Positions 49,705-58,744 of a stretch of DNA of 64,000 bases are shown one piece after another. Below the pieces are notes generated by a model, which did not search any database, was not told the origin of the DNA, and saw only the letters and a list, made by a program, of their open reading frames with translations. Every line of letters starts with the position of its first letter. Position 1 is the first letter of the stretch. Source of the DNA: an uncultured Pelagibacteraceae bacterium. Lineage in GTDB: Bacteria > Pseudomonadota > Alphaproteobacteria > Pelagibacterales > AG-422-B15. Position numbers and translations under genes: made by a program. The DNA lies in NCBI GenBank assembly GCA_902584815.1, contig CACIBF010000002.1:42439-106438 (forward strand), written 5' to 3'.

Positions 49705-49751
49705 TTCTTGCATTCTAAAGATGTTAAACTAAATGTAATTATGCAACTAGT

Positions 49752-49827
49752 TGGGGCGTAGCCAAGTGGTAAGGCACCGCTTTTTGGTAGCGGCATTTCG
49801 AAGGTTCGAATCCTTCCGCCCCAGCCA
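49752..49827 (+). tRNA. tRNA-Gln (anticodon TTG)
   Basis: The acceptor tggggcg pairs with cgcccca, then G and encoded CCA. Anticodon stem ccgct/agcgg encloses ttttggt, anticodon TTG; T-stem gaagg/ccttc with loop ttcgaat. The U1-A72 pair and discriminator G are typical of bacterial tRNA-Gln. The AhpD-like gene begins 12 bases downstream. Confidence 0.95.
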
Positions 49828-49838
49828 AATGATTAAAT

Positions 49839-50393
49839 ATGAGCAATTTTTTAGATAAATATAAATCTGTCTATAATGTTTTTTTGGATAACTGGGATTA
49901 TCAATCTCATTATGTAATGTTTTTAGAAAAACTTTTATATAATGAAACAATATTACCAATTCACATTAAGGAAATGATATTTGCTTATATTTCAAGTCTA
50001 AACGGATGTGCATACTGTAAAAATATTCATGCCGAAATTGCAAAAGAGTTAATTGATCAAATAAAAACTTCATCGCCTCTTGAAGATATTTCAATGTCAA
50101 CCATAGAAGAGGAATATAAATCAATCTTAAAATTCTCATATAAAGTAAATGAGGATTTATCTTCTATTAGTCAAAATGATGTAGATGAAATTTTATCAAA
50201 TGGATTTCCAGAAAATGTTATCTCCGAAGTAATTGCTATTTGTAGTGCTGCTCAATATATGAATACAACAGTTAAAGCTCACAATATTCCTCCACTAAAT
50301 GATAATATGAATTCGGCATCTGTAAGAATGATGATTCAAAAAGGTTACCAGGGTTTGGCGGATTACATGCTAGAAAAGCGTAAAAAAAATTAA
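49839..50393 (+). CDS. AhpD-like (carboxymuconolactone decarboxylase family) protein
   Basis: 184-residue all-helical protein of the alkylhydroperoxidase D-like group. The redox motif C-x-x-C-x3-H appears in NGCAYCKNIHAEIAKEL, used for peroxide reduction in the family. No signal peptide. It follows tRNA-Gln by 11 bases with no room for a separate promoter, so co-transcription with the tRNA is likely. It converges on crcB with a four-base overlap. The physiological role is not known. Confidence 0.82.
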   Translation: MSNFLDKYKSVYNVFLDNWDYQSHYVMFLEKLLYNETILPIHIKEMIFAYISSLNGCAYCKNIHAEIAKELIDQIKTSSPLEDISMSTIEEEYKSILKFSYKVNEDLSSISQNDVDEILSNGFPENVISEVIAICSAAQYMNTTVKAHNIPPLNDNMNSASVRMMIQKGYQGLADYMLEKRKKN

Positions 50394-50767
50394 AATAAAA
50401 ATTTTACTAAATTCAAGCCAACAAAAAATAGAATTATTGAGCCAATTACTGATATCGATAAGTAAATAATTGCCTGAAGGTAATTGGATGCTTCGATTAA
50501 ATTATAAAAATCTAAATTAAAGCTAGAGAACGTTGTAAACCCACCAAGGAAACCAATAGTAAGGAAGATTTTTACTTGTTCATTGATTAAAAGCTTTGAG
50601 GAGATGAAGTAGAATAATGCCCCCATCAAAAATGCACCAATTAGGTTTACACTGATAGTGCCATAACCAATGCTTGTTGGAATTAATTTATTAACTAGTT
50701 CAGAAATTAAATATCTTAAGGTAGCTCCAGTTCCTCCGCCTAAAAAAATTATTAATAAAATATTCAT
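50390..50767 (-). CDS. crcB: Fluoride ion exporter (Fluc/CrcB)
   Basis: Dimeric four-span channel that exports fluoride. The motifs GGGTGATLRYLIS, GTISVNLIGAFLMG and the F-box segment GFLGGFTTFSSFNLD are present in 125 residues. No fluoride riboswitch is visible: the gene starts 2 bases after the endonuclease-like gene, so it is expressed as part of that operon. Confidence 0.95.
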   Translation of the reverse strand: MNILLIIFLGGGTGATLRYLISELVNKLIPTSIGYGTISVNLIGAFLMGALFYFISSKLLINEQVKIFLTIGFLGGFTTFSSFNLDFYNLIEASNYLQAIIYLSISVIGSIILFFVGLNLVKFLF

Positions 50768-50769
50768 AG

Positions 50770-51609
50770 CTACCCCTCAAAACGAGTCATTATACCAAAA
50801 TGATCACTTGGATACAGTCCATCTTTTTCTATGTTGCCTATTAGGCATGACTCTAAAGGATGGCCGAGTCCATTTTTGCCCGGTGCACCAACAAATATAT
50901 AATCAATTCTTCTATCGGGTTCTAAAGTTTTTCTGGCAAAATTATTTTCATTCGACCAAGTATAACCGTGATCATCTGGATTAACTAATTGCCAAGAGTC
51001 TCTTAAAACAGTTCTATTAATTGGTGAAGAAAGACCTAAAAGCAATCTTATTTCGTCACTATTAGGATCAGCATTAAAATCACCACATAAAATGCTTGGG
51101 AATTCTGTTTTATCTAATTTGCTCATATATTCTAGAATATATGTAACTTGTTTTTTACGAATATCGCTTTGATCGTATTTATAATTTAGATGTGTGCAAA
51201 ATATATTCATCTTATTATTTTCATACATAATTTCTGCATGAAGCAGAGTACGATTTTCATTAAATTCTTTTTCTGTGGGTATAAGATAAGATGAATAATT
51301 ATTTATTGGATATTTTGAAATTATAGCATTTCCAAATGATACTTCATCAAAGTCAAATGATTTTGCATAGCAATAATCATACCCAAATAAATCTGCAATT
51401 TTCTTAGCTTGGCTGCCATCTTTGTCTTCCCATACCTCTTGGAGACATAATATATCGGGCTTAGCTTTTGTAAGTTCATTAAATATTAATGATTGACGAT
51501 TTAAGTAATCTTCAAATTTCCACCAGATGTTCCAAGATAAAACTTTTACCTCTTTTTTGTTGCTGAGAGATCCATACGCATCTGTGTCTGGATAAGACTT
51601 ATCAGGCAC
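50770..51609 (-). CDS. Endonuclease/exonuclease/phosphatase family protein
   Basis: 279-residue Mg-dependent phosphoesterase. VLSWNIWWKF, LCLQEVWED (catalytic Glu), THLNYK, LCGDFNADP and a C-terminal SDHFGI form the complete EEP motif set. No signal peptide is evident at the N-terminus. The substrate (DNA, lipid or other phosphodiester) cannot be decided. It lies 11 bases after the MaoC gene and 2 before crcB. Confidence 0.87.
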   Translation of the reverse strand: MPDKSYPDTDAYGSLSNKKEVKVLSWNIWWKFEDYLNRQSLIFNELTKAKPDILCLQEVWEDKDGSQAKKIADLFGYDYCYAKSFDFDEVSFGNAIISKYPINNYSSYLIPTEKEFNENRTLLHAEIMYENNKMNIFCTHLNYKYDQSDIRKKQVTYILEYMSKLDKTEFPSILCGDFNADPNSDEIRLLLGLSSPINRTVLRDSWQLVNPDDHGYTWSNENNFARKTLEPDRRIDYIFVGAPGKNGLGHPLESCLIGNIEKDGLYPSDHFGIMTRFEG

Positions 51610-51620
51610 TTAATTTACCT

Positions 51621-52076
51621 CTAAGGAAACGCAACCATAATTGACTCAGCTACATAAGCAGGCTTATCCTGACCATCAATCTCAAGCGTTGCTTCTGAAA
51701 TAACTTGTGTTCCACCATTATCAAGCTTGTTTACTTCAGATATTTTGACTCCTAGTCGAACCTTTGAACCTACGGGCACCATATTGATGAACCTCACTTT
51801 ATTAAGACCGTAATTGATCATCATTTTTGCTCCTGTAATAGACCATACTTGTGCTGCTAAAGGTACTATTAATGACAGGCTAAGAAAGCCATGAGCAATT
51901 GTAGATTTTGTAGGCAACTCCTTTGCCGCTTTTTCAGCATCTAAATGAATCCATTGATGATCTCCGGTTGCATCTGCAAATTGATTTATTCTATCTTGTT
52001 CAATTGCCATCCAGTCAGAATGACCCAGATCTTGTCCTTTAATGTTTTCTAACTCATTAACATCAACTGTTTTCAT
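51621..52076 (-). CDS. MaoC-like (R)-specific enoyl-CoA hydratase
   Basis: Hot-dog fold dehydratase/hydratase of 151 residues. The catalytic motif FADATGDHQWIHLD and IAHGFLSLSLIVPL are typical of the PhaJ/MaoC group acting on (R)-3-hydroxyacyl-CoA. A strong ribosome-binding site (gggagag) precedes the ATG. A connection with the acyl-CoA ligase elsewhere in the window is possible, but not shown. Confidence 0.87.
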   Translation of the reverse strand: MKTVDVNELENIKGQDLGHSDWMAIEQDRINQFADATGDHQWIHLDAEKAAKELPTKSTIAHGFLSLSLIVPLAAQVWSITGAKMMINYGLNKVRFINMVPVGSKVRLGVKISEVNKLDNGGTQVISEATLEIDGQDKPAYVAESIMVAFP

Positions 52077-52154
52077 AAAAACTCTCCCAAATAGTAAATT
52101 TTAAATATAAAATCATACTGATTTAAATTTATTTTTATACACTTATTATTTATT

Positions 52155-52643
52155 ATGAAAAATATCAGATTAGCTCATGATAAGGATCTTAAAAATATTG
52201 AAAAACTTCTAGACGAAGCTTTCGGTCCTGGGCGTTATGCTAGAACTACATATAGATATCGGGAAAAACATAATCTAATTTCAGAATATTCATATATATA
52301 CCAAGATAATAAACAGCTATTAGCAAGTATTTCATTTAGTCAAATATTTATTAATAACAAAAGTGAGGGTCTTCTTTTGGGGCCACTTGCAGTAAAGCCA
52401 GGGCATGTAGGAAAAGGGTATGGAGTTGCTTTAGTAGAAACTACTATTAAATTAATTAAAAAAAGTAAAAAGTATAGTTTTATAGTTTTGGTTGGTGACA
52501 TTGATTATTATAGAAGATTTGATTTTAAACAAATCTCACAACCACTAAATTTAGTTGGACCCGTTAATCCAGATAGAGTTCTTATATTAAATTTAGATAA
52601 AAAGATAAGACTTAATAAATTAGAAAAGATAGAGCTAACTTAA
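52155..52643 (+). CDS. GNAT family acetyltransferase
   Basis: 162 residues with the acyl-CoA binding segment GPLAVKPGHVGKGYGVALVE and the following IVLVGDIDYYRRFDFK, typical of N-acetyltransferases of the YhbS type. No further substrate clue. It starts a tight four-gene plus-strand run: 2 bases to the DUF1285 gene, then overlaps into NUDIX and CCA transferase genes. Confidence 0.85.
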   Translation: MKNIRLAHDKDLKNIEKLLDEAFGPGRYARTTYRYREKHNLISEYSYIYQDNKQLLASISFSQIFINNKSEGLLLGPLAVKPGHVGKGYGVALVETTIKLIKKSKKYSFIVLVGDIDYYRRFDFKQISQPLNLVGPVNPDRVLILNLDKKIRLNKLEKIELT

Positions 52644-52645
52644 TA

Positions 52646-53218
52646 ATGACTAATATTGATGATTTTCCGAAAGGTTTAGAAACTATCTATAGTCATGCAA
52701 AAAATACAAAGCACAAAAACCCTCCAGTTGAAACTTGGAATCCAGACTATTGTGGAGAAATAGACATTAAAATACTTCAAAATGGTAAGTGGTTATATAT
52801 GGGCTCAGAAATAAAAAGACCTGCTTTAGTAAAATTATTTTCAAGCGTATTAAGACTTGATGATGATGGAAATTATTATTTAGTAACCCCTGTAGAGAAA
52901 TTAAAAATTGAGGTTGAAGATGCTCCTTTTTTTATTATCTCAATGGAAAAAATTACAAGTAACGGAGATACTGGTTATTATTTTTATACTAATACTCATG
53001 AAAAAATTGAGCTTTCAAGTAAAGCTCCAATAGAAATATACTTAAATGAAAAAAATCATCCTAAGCCATATATTACTGTAAGAAGAAATCTTAAGGCTTT
53101 AATTTCAAGGTCAGTCTATTATGAAATTATTGATAATGCTGAAGAAGTAAACATAGAAAGTAAAAAATGCTTAGCTCTTTTAAGTAATAATAATTATTTT
53201 AAACTATATGAATTATAA
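52646..53218 (+). CDS. DUF1285 family protein
   Basis: 190 residues. NPDYCGEIDIKILQNGKWLY, IKRPALVKLFSSVLR and YYLVTPVEKLKIEVED match the DUF1285 pattern of small beta-rich proteins of unknown biochemical role. Found before a NUDIX hydrolase and a CCA-adding enzyme in many alphaproteobacteria, as here. The stop overlaps the NUDIX start by 11 bases. Confidence 0.85.
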   Translation: MTNIDDFPKGLETIYSHAKNTKHKNPPVETWNPDYCGEIDIKILQNGKWLYMGSEIKRPALVKLFSSVLRLDDDGNYYLVTPVEKLKIEVEDAPFFIISMEKITSNGDTGYYFYTNTHEKIELSSKAPIEIYLNEKNHPKPYITVRRNLKALISRSVYYEIIDNAEEVNIESKKCLALLSNNNYFKLYEL

Positions 53219-53837
53219 AAAAGATATATCAAGAGAAGATCTAGTATATTTTTTATCTCAAAATAAAAAGTTATCTCATGATTATTTTGAAAAAGAATGT
53301 ATCGACTCAGGGATTAGCTTAAGTCTGACAAAAGCATCTGTGCTTGTTCCTTTTTTAGACATTAATGGTGAAATCAATATTTTACTAACTAATAGATCTG
53401 TTCATTTAGAGGACCATGCAGGTCAAGTAAGTTTTCCTGGAGGAAGAATAGATTCATCTGATATATCTCCAGTAGATACCGCTACTCGTGAAAGTTATGA
53501 AGAAGTAGGAATAGAGAGTAAAAATATTAATATTTTAGGATGTTTGGACGCTTATCAAACTGGTACAGGTTTTAGAATAATGCCAATTTTAGCAATGATT
53601 GATCACCAGACTGAATTTAACATAAACCATCAAGAAGTTGATAGCATTTTTTTTCTACCACTTAGATTTCTAATGGACTCAAAAAACCATTCACGTGAAA
53701 TAAAATCGTTTAAACAAGGCGATAGATCATATGATTACGATTTTAATGTTATACAATATAAAGATAATTATATTTGGGGTGCCACAGCTGGTATGTTGAT
53801 AAATCTCTACGATGTTCTTACGAGTAAGTTAAAATGA
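53208..53837 (+). CDS. NUDIX hydrolase, CoA pyrophosphatase-like
   Basis: 209 residues. The CoA-type signature HAGQVSFPGGRIDSSD is followed by the NUDIX box RESYEEVGIE, and GTGFRIMPILAMI follows. It probably hydrolyses CoA or acyl-CoA derivatives to adenosine 3',5'-bisphosphate and phosphopantetheine. It begins within the DUF1285 gene and its own stop overlaps the next ATG (ATGA). Confidence 0.88.
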   Translation: MNYKKDISREDLVYFLSQNKKLSHDYFEKECIDSGISLSLTKASVLVPFLDINGEINILLTNRSVHLEDHAGQVSFPGGRIDSSDISPVDTATRESYEEVGIESKNINILGCLDAYQTGTGFRIMPILAMIDHQTEFNINHQEVDSIFFLPLRFLMDSKNHSREIKSFKQGDRSYDYDFNVIQYKDNYIWGATAGMLINLYDVLTSKLK

Positions 53838-55060
53838 AAAAAGTAAATGAACTTATCAAACTTCCGGAAGTTAAGACTATCTTTAATTTATTTAATAATA
53901 ATCAAGGTATTTATTTAGTCGGCGGCTGTATTCGAGATGCCCTATCAGGTAAAGATGTTACAGATATAGATTTTGCAGTAGATATTGATCCAGAAGAAGT
54001 TATTAAAATTCTTACGAATAATAATATAAAATTTTATGATATTGGAATTAATTATGGAACAGTCACTGCAGTAATTGATTCAAAAAATTATGAAATAACA
54101 TCATTAAGAGAGGACATTGAAACAGACGGAAGGCATGCAAAAGTTAAGTATACCTCAGATATAAAAGCTGACTCTTTAAGAAGAGATTTTACTATAAATG
54201 CAATATATGCAAATCGAGATGGGGAACTCTTTGATTTTCATAATGGTATAGAGGATATAGAAAATAGAAAACTGAAGTTTATTGGTAGTGCCATCGATAG
54301 AGTAAAAGAAGATTATTTAAGGATATTAAGATATTTTAGATTTTATGCGGACTTTTCGAATTTTGAGATCGATGCAAATTTAAAGAAAGTATTTAAAGAA
54401 GGATCAAAAAACTTTAGTAAAATTTCTAAAGAAAGAATTTGGTCAGAATTAAAAAAGATCATAAATCAAAATAATTCTTTTAAATCTCTTTCTATGATGA
54501 AGGAGACAAATATTTTAACTGAAATATCTGAGAATATTTCGATTAATAATGATTATTTAAAAATATCACATATCGAAAATAAGATAAATAAGCCTATTGA
54601 TGATTTGTTAAAGTTTTCAATCTTACTTGAAAGCTCAGAGTATAATGCGAATAATTTTATAGAACAATTTCCAATTAGTAATGAAGAAGCGGACAATTTA
54701 AGAACTTTTATAAATTTAGATTTATCAATTAAGTCATATTTATCAATTAAAGAATCGCGAGCTAAATTATATCGTCTAGGTATAGAAAAATTTCAAAACT
54801 TTGTAATCTTAAATTGGATTAAGGATTCCAATCAAAAAAATGATCTCAACTGGCATACCCTTTATGAAGTTGCCAAAAATTTTGAACAGCCAAAATTTTC
54901 TTTTGGAGCAAACGATATAATTCGAATGGGAATTGAAGAAGGTCCATTAGTAGGAAAAATTTTATCTGAGTTAGAAGAGTGGTGGATCGATAGTGATTTT
55001 ATTGATGATGAATATTCAATTTTTGAGAGATTAAAAGCAATTTGCTTATCTTACAAATAG
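53834..55060 (+). CDS. cca: CCA tRNA nucleotidyltransferase
   Basis: Class II nucleotidyltransferase that adds or repairs the 3' CCA of tRNA. The head motif YLVGGCIRDALSGKDVTDID with catalytic Asp pair, the TSLRED and RRDFTINAIY segments, and the ERIWSELKKI region are clear. 408 residues. All three tRNAs in the window encode CCA, so repair may be its main task here. The stop is directly adjacent to the greA stop on the other strand. Confidence 0.92.
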   Translation: MKKVNELIKLPEVKTIFNLFNNNQGIYLVGGCIRDALSGKDVTDIDFAVDIDPEEVIKILTNNNIKFYDIGINYGTVTAVIDSKNYEITSLREDIETDGRHAKVKYTSDIKADSLRRDFTINAIYANRDGELFDFHNGIEDIENRKLKFIGSAIDRVKEDYLRILRYFRFYADFSNFEIDANLKKVFKEGSKNFSKISKERIWSELKKIINQNNSFKSLSMMKETNILTEISENISINNDYLKISHIENKINKPIDDLLKFSILLESSEYNANNFIEQFPISNEEADNLRTFINLDLSIKSYLSIKESRAKLYRLGIEKFQNFVILNWIKDSNQKNDLNWHTLYEVAKNFEQPKFSFGANDIIRMGIEEGPLVGKILSELEEWWIDSDFIDDEYSIFERLKAICLSYK

Positions 55061-55537
55061 CTATTTATAAATTATTTTTATTACCTCATAACTTTTTTCC
55101 CCTTTGGGAGTTGAAACAGAAACAAAGTCACCTTTTTCTTTTCCAATCAGTGCTGATGCAACGGGAGATTTATAAGATATAAGTCCTTTTTCAATATCTG
55201 CTTCATCATTTCCCACTATCTGATATTTTACTTTTGTCTCATCATCAAGATCTGATAGTTCAATAGTTGATCCAAAAACTACGGTTTTCGTTTTTTGATC
55301 AACTTTTGTAATGTCTATTATTTCAGCATTTGATAATAATAGTTGGATTTCTTGAATTCGACTTTCGATGTGACCTTGTTCCTCTTTTGCTGCATGATAT
55401 TCAGCATTTTCTTTTAGGTCACCATGTTCTCTTGCCTCAGCTATAGCTTGAATAACTTGCTGACGTTTATTATTAACTAAATCATTAAGCTCATCTTGTA
55501 ATTTTTGAGCACCATTTACAGTAATTGGTTCAGTCAT
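55061..55537 (-). CDS. greA: Transcription elongation factor GreA
   Basis: Rescues backtracked RNA polymerase. N-terminal coiled coil with LKENAEYHAAKEEQ (the acidic tip residues) and a C-terminal FKBP-like domain containing SPVASALIGKEKGD. 158 residues, standard. It is the last gene of a minus-strand run after hemF, 4 bases downstream of it. Confidence 0.96.
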   Translation of the reverse strand: MTEPITVNGAQKLQDELNDLVNNKRQQVIQAIAEAREHGDLKENAEYHAAKEEQGHIESRIQEIQLLLSNAEIIDITKVDQKTKTVVFGSTIELSDLDDETKVKYQIVGNDEADIEKGLISYKSPVASALIGKEKGDFVSVSTPKGEKSYEVIKIIYK

Positions 55538-55541
55538 AATA

Positions 55542-56390
55542 TTAAATCCATTTTGCTTCAGGAGGCATTGACATCAATATGGCATCTATATTGCCATCTG
55601 TTTGAAGTCCAAATTTAGTTCCTCTATCATATAATAAATTAAACTCAGCATATCGACCACGCTTAATTTTTTGTTGTTCTTTATGTTCTTTTTTCCATTT
55701 TTTATTCATATCCATCGTTATAATTCCTGAAACCGCATCCAAAAAACATGAGCCCACATCCTTTGTGAAATTAAAATCGCCTTCCCATGAAGAAGTTTCG
55801 AGATAATCGTAAAAAATACCACCATCACCACGAGCTTCTTTTCTATGCGGCAAATAGAAGTATTCGTCACAGTACTTAGAAAAATCTTTATAATAATTTT
55901 TATTATGCGCATTACACATATTTTTAATTTTTGAATGAAACATTTTTTTATGTTTTGAGTTCTTAAAAGCAGGTGTCATATCCATTCCACCTCCGAACCA
56001 AATTTTTGAAGTTTCAATCATTCGTGTATTAAAATGAAATGAAGGCAAATAAGGATTTTGCATATGAGCTACAACTGAAATTCCACTAGCCCAAAAATTT
56101 GAATTTTTATTTGTTCCTGGAAGATTTTTTTTGAAGTCTTGAGATAATGAACCATAAACTGTTGAAATATTTACACCAACTTTTTCAAAAATGTTTCCAT
56201 ACATAATTGCCATTTGTCCACCGCCATTATCTTTTTTGAGATGAGGTTTTCTTTTCCAATTTTTTTTCTTAAACTTTAATTTTTTACTAGTGTTTTGATT
56301 TTCTATTTTTTCAAACTCATTGATAATTTGGTTACGTAAAAGTTTGAACCATTTTCTAGAAAGCTCTTTTTTTTTAAAATTTTTCATCAT
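55542..56390 (-). CDS. hemF: Coproporphyrinogen III oxidase, aerobic
   Basis: Oxygen-dependent decarboxylation of coproporphyrinogen III in heme synthesis. GGGQMAIMYGN, GVNISTVYG, FHFNTRMIETSKIWFGGGMD and RREARGDGGIF-type segment (HRKEARGDGGIFYDYL) match HemF. 282 residues, cytoplasmic. It begins immediately after the trmL stop. Its oxygen need fits the aerobic respiratory genes in this window. Confidence 0.95.
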   Translation of the reverse strand: MMKNFKKKELSRKWFKLLRNQIINEFEKIENQNTSKKLKFKKKNWKRKPHLKKDNGGGQMAIMYGNIFEKVGVNISTVYGSLSQDFKKNLPGTNKNSNFWASGISVVAHMQNPYLPSFHFNTRMIETSKIWFGGGMDMTPAFKNSKHKKMFHSKIKNMCNAHNKNYYKDFSKYCDEYFYLPHRKEARGDGGIFYDYLETSSWEGDFNFTKDVGSCFLDAVSGIITMDMNKKWKKEHKEQQKIKRGRYAEFNLLYDRGTKFGLQTDGNIDAILMSMPPEAKWI

Positions 56391-56837
56391 TTATATTTTT
56401 AGTTGTCTCATTGCTTCTGAAAGTGCAATAGCAGCAGCTGTTGAGACATTTAGAGACCTAGAAGACTTTGAAATTGGAATAGTCACAACTTCATCTACCT
56501 GTTCATGAATTTCAGTTGGAACTCCAGCCGACTCTCTTCCTACCATCAATAGATCATCCTTTTTAAAAGTAAAATCTGTATGAGCAATTTTACCTTTTGT
56601 GGATAGCAATATAATTCTTTTTTTTGGATTTAATGACTCTTTAAAAGTATCCCAACTATCATGTTCAGTGATTTTTATTGAGCTTCCATAGTCCATTGCT
56701 GACTTCTTTAATAGTTTATCATTTAATGGAAAGCTACAAGGATGTATAATCTCAATATCTGTATCAAAGCATGCGCACGTTCTTACCATTGCGCCGGTAT
56801 TCTGCGGTATATCAGGTTGAAAAATCACTAGTTTCAT
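56391..56837 (-). CDS. trmL: tRNA (cytidine/uridine-34-2'-O)-methyltransferase
   Basis: SPOUT-fold enzyme of 148 residues methylating the wobble ribose of tRNA-Leu isoacceptors. Motifs IPQNTGAMVRTCA, MVGRESAGVP and IPISKSSRSLNVSTAAAIAL form the knotted AdoMet site. Divergent from petA across a 130-base gap. Confidence 0.92.
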   Translation of the reverse strand: MKLVIFQPDIPQNTGAMVRTCACFDTDIEIIHPCSFPLNDKLLKKSAMDYGSSIKITEHDSWDTFKESLNPKKRIILLSTKGKIAHTDFTFKKDDLLMVGRESAGVPTEIHEQVDEVVTIPISKSSRSLNVSTAAAIALSEAMRQLKI

Positions 56838-56867
56838 TATTTTCTATCTTATCTATTTTTTTAATAT

Positions 56868-56882
56868 GCGTCATCTTGCCAC
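56868..56882. promoter_or_regulatory. Motif upstream of petA resembling the element before ctaC
   Basis: gcgtcatcttgccac matches the half-sites of the ctaC-upstream element (GCGTC-N5-GNCGC) except for one base (A for G in the right half). It lies 85 bases before the petA start, in the gap shared with trmL. Significance rests on the pairing with the ctaC site. Confidence 0.3.
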
Positions 56883-56967
56883 AAAAATTAGGTGACAATA
56901 CCAATGGTTTTTTGATAAAAGAACATATTGGGACTAAATACTATATATTCAACAAGAGATTACAAAT

Positions 56968-57480
56968 TTGTCAGATTCTAAGCCAGTAACTAGAAGAAAC
57001 TTCCTGTATATTTCAACTGCAGCTTTCAGTGCAGCAGGCGCAGCAGCAATTGGAGTACCCTTAGTTTCTCAAATGAACCCTGATGCGTCAGTCAAAGCAC
57101 TTGCTTCGACTGAAGTTGACGTGTCAACAATTGTACCTGGTCAGAGCATTACTGTGTTATGGAGAGGAAAACCAGTATTCATAAGAAGAAGAACCGAAGC
57201 AGAAATTACAGAAGCTAAAGAAGTAAAAATTGAGGATTTACCTGATCCTGAGATCGATGATAACAGGGTACAAAATCCTGAATGGCTTGTAATGGTTGGA
57301 ATCTGTACTCACCTTGGTTGCATCCCTCTTGGTAATAAAGGAGATTATAATGGTTGGTTTTGTCCTTGCCACGGCTCTCATTATGATACATCAGGGAGAA
57401 TAAGAAAAGGCCCAGCCCCTACAAATCTTGAAATTCCGGACTATGTATTTTTAGATGATAATACTATTAAAATTGGATAA
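56968..57480 (+). CDS. petA: Ubiquinol-cytochrome c reductase iron-sulfur subunit (Rieske)
   Basis: [2Fe-2S] subunit of the bc1 complex. A Tat-type N-terminus (TRRNFLYI) with one span precedes the soluble domain; cluster ligands are in CTHLGC and CPCHGSHYD. 170 residues. The start codon is TTG at 56968, chosen because no other start precedes the twin-arginine motif in frame. First gene of petABC, 9 bases before petB. Confidence 0.95.
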   Translation: MSDSKPVTRRNFLYISTAAFSAAGAAAIGVPLVSQMNPDASVKALASTEVDVSTIVPGQSITVLWRGKPVFIRRRTEAEITEAKEVKIEDLPDPEIDDNRVQNPEWLVMVGICTHLGCIPLGNKGDYNGWFCPCHGSHYDTSGRIRKGPAPTNLEIPDYVFLDDNTIKIG

Positions 57481-57489
57481 ATAAGATTT

Positions 57490-58743
57490 ATGAGTACAGA
57501 TTATAAACCACAATCAGCAGTAGCTAAATGGATAGATAAGCGATTACCTTTAATCACGCTATTTAATGGCCATTTAATGCAATACCCAACACCTAAAAAC
57601 TTAAATTATTGGTGGACGTTTGGTGGCATATTAACTTTTTGTCTTGTTACTCAGATTATAACAGGATTAGTTTTAGCAATGCACTATATAGCTGATGCTG
57701 ATCTTGCTTTTTCAAGCGTTGAACACATTATGCGTGATGTAAATTATGGATGGTTATTGAGATATATTCATGCAAATGGAGCATCGATGTTTTTTATTGC
57801 TGTTTATATTCACATGGCTAGATCTCTATTTTATGGATCTTATAAAGAGCCAAGAGAACTAATATGGATTATAGGAGTTTTCATTTTCCTATTGATGATT
57901 GCAACTGCATTCATGGGGTACGTTTTGCCTTGGGGTCAAATGAGTTTCTGGGGAGCTACTGTAATCACAAACTTATTTAGTGCTATTCCAGTATTTGGAG
58001 AGTCAATTACTAATTGGTTGTGGGGAGGTTATTCTGTAGGTTCTCCATTATTAACAAGATTTTTTACATTGCACTATCTTCTTCCTTTTTTAATTTTTGG
58101 ATTGGTTATATTGCATGTGTGGGCTTTGCATGTACCTGGTAATAATAATCCTGAAGGCATTGATGTGGTTCAGGGATCCCAAGATACAGTTCCTTTTCAT
58201 CCACATTATGTTGTGAAAGATGTTTTTGCTCTTTTGGTTTTTATGATTATTTTTGCAGGATTTGTATTCTTCACTCCAAACTTACTTGGTCATACAGATA
58301 ACTACATTCAGGCAAACCCTCTACAAACCCCAGAGCATATTGTTCCTGAGTGGTATTTCCTTCCATTCTATGCAATCCTTAGAGCTATTCCTGATAAGTT
58401 AGGCGGTGTCATAATGATGGTATCAGCAATTGCAATTCTCGCTTTTCTACCTTGGCTTGATACCTCTAAAGTAAGATCTGCTAAATATAGACCATTGTTC
58501 AAACAATTTTATTGGATATTCTTGGCTAATTTTTTATTGCTTGGATACTTGGGTGCGCAGCCAGCAGAAGGAATTTACGTGATTATTTCTCGAATAGCTA
58601 CAATTTACTATTTTGTTCACTTTATTATCATTTTGCCTGTTCTCGGTTTTGTTGAAAAAACCAAACCACTACCGAAAAGTATAAGTGAACCTGTTCTGAG
58701 CGAAAAGGAGAGGGCGGCGAAGGCCGCTACTGCCACAGCGTAG
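57490..58743 (+). CDS. petB: Cytochrome b of the bc1 complex
   Basis: Eight-span subunit with two b hemes and both quinone sites, 417 residues. [21 protein letters not shown] holds His ligands, [17 protein letters not shown] and [20 protein letters not shown] the other pair, and [20 protein letters not shown] contains the PEWY motif of the Qo site. Not split, so it is the bc1 and not the b6f form. One base separates its stop from the cytochrome c1 start. Confidence 0.97.
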   Translation: MSTDYKPQSAVAKWIDKRLPLITLFNGHLMQYPTPKNLNYWWTFGGILTFCLVTQIITGLVLAMHYIADADLAFSSVEHIMRDVNYGWLLRYIHANGASMFFIAVYIHMARSLFYGSYKEPRELIWIIGVFIFLLMIATAFMGYVLPWGQMSFWGATVITNLFSAIPVFGESITNWLWGGYSVGSPLLTRFFTLHYLLPFLIFGLVILHVWALHVPGNNNPEGIDVVQGSQDTVPFHPHYVVKDVFALLVFMIIFAGFVFFTPNLLGHTDNYIQANPLQTPEHIVPEWYFLPFYAILRAIPDKLGGVIMMVSAIAILAFLPWLDTSKVRSAKYRPLFKQFYWIFLANFLLLGYLGAQPAEGIYVIISRIATIYYFVHFIIILPVLGFVEKTKPLPKSISEPVLSEKERAAKAATATA

Positions 58744-58744
58744 C

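Noticed and set aside
50768..50769. A fluoride riboswitch expected before crcB
   Set aside because: Only 2 bases separate crcB from the upstream coding gene, so there is no leader to hold one.
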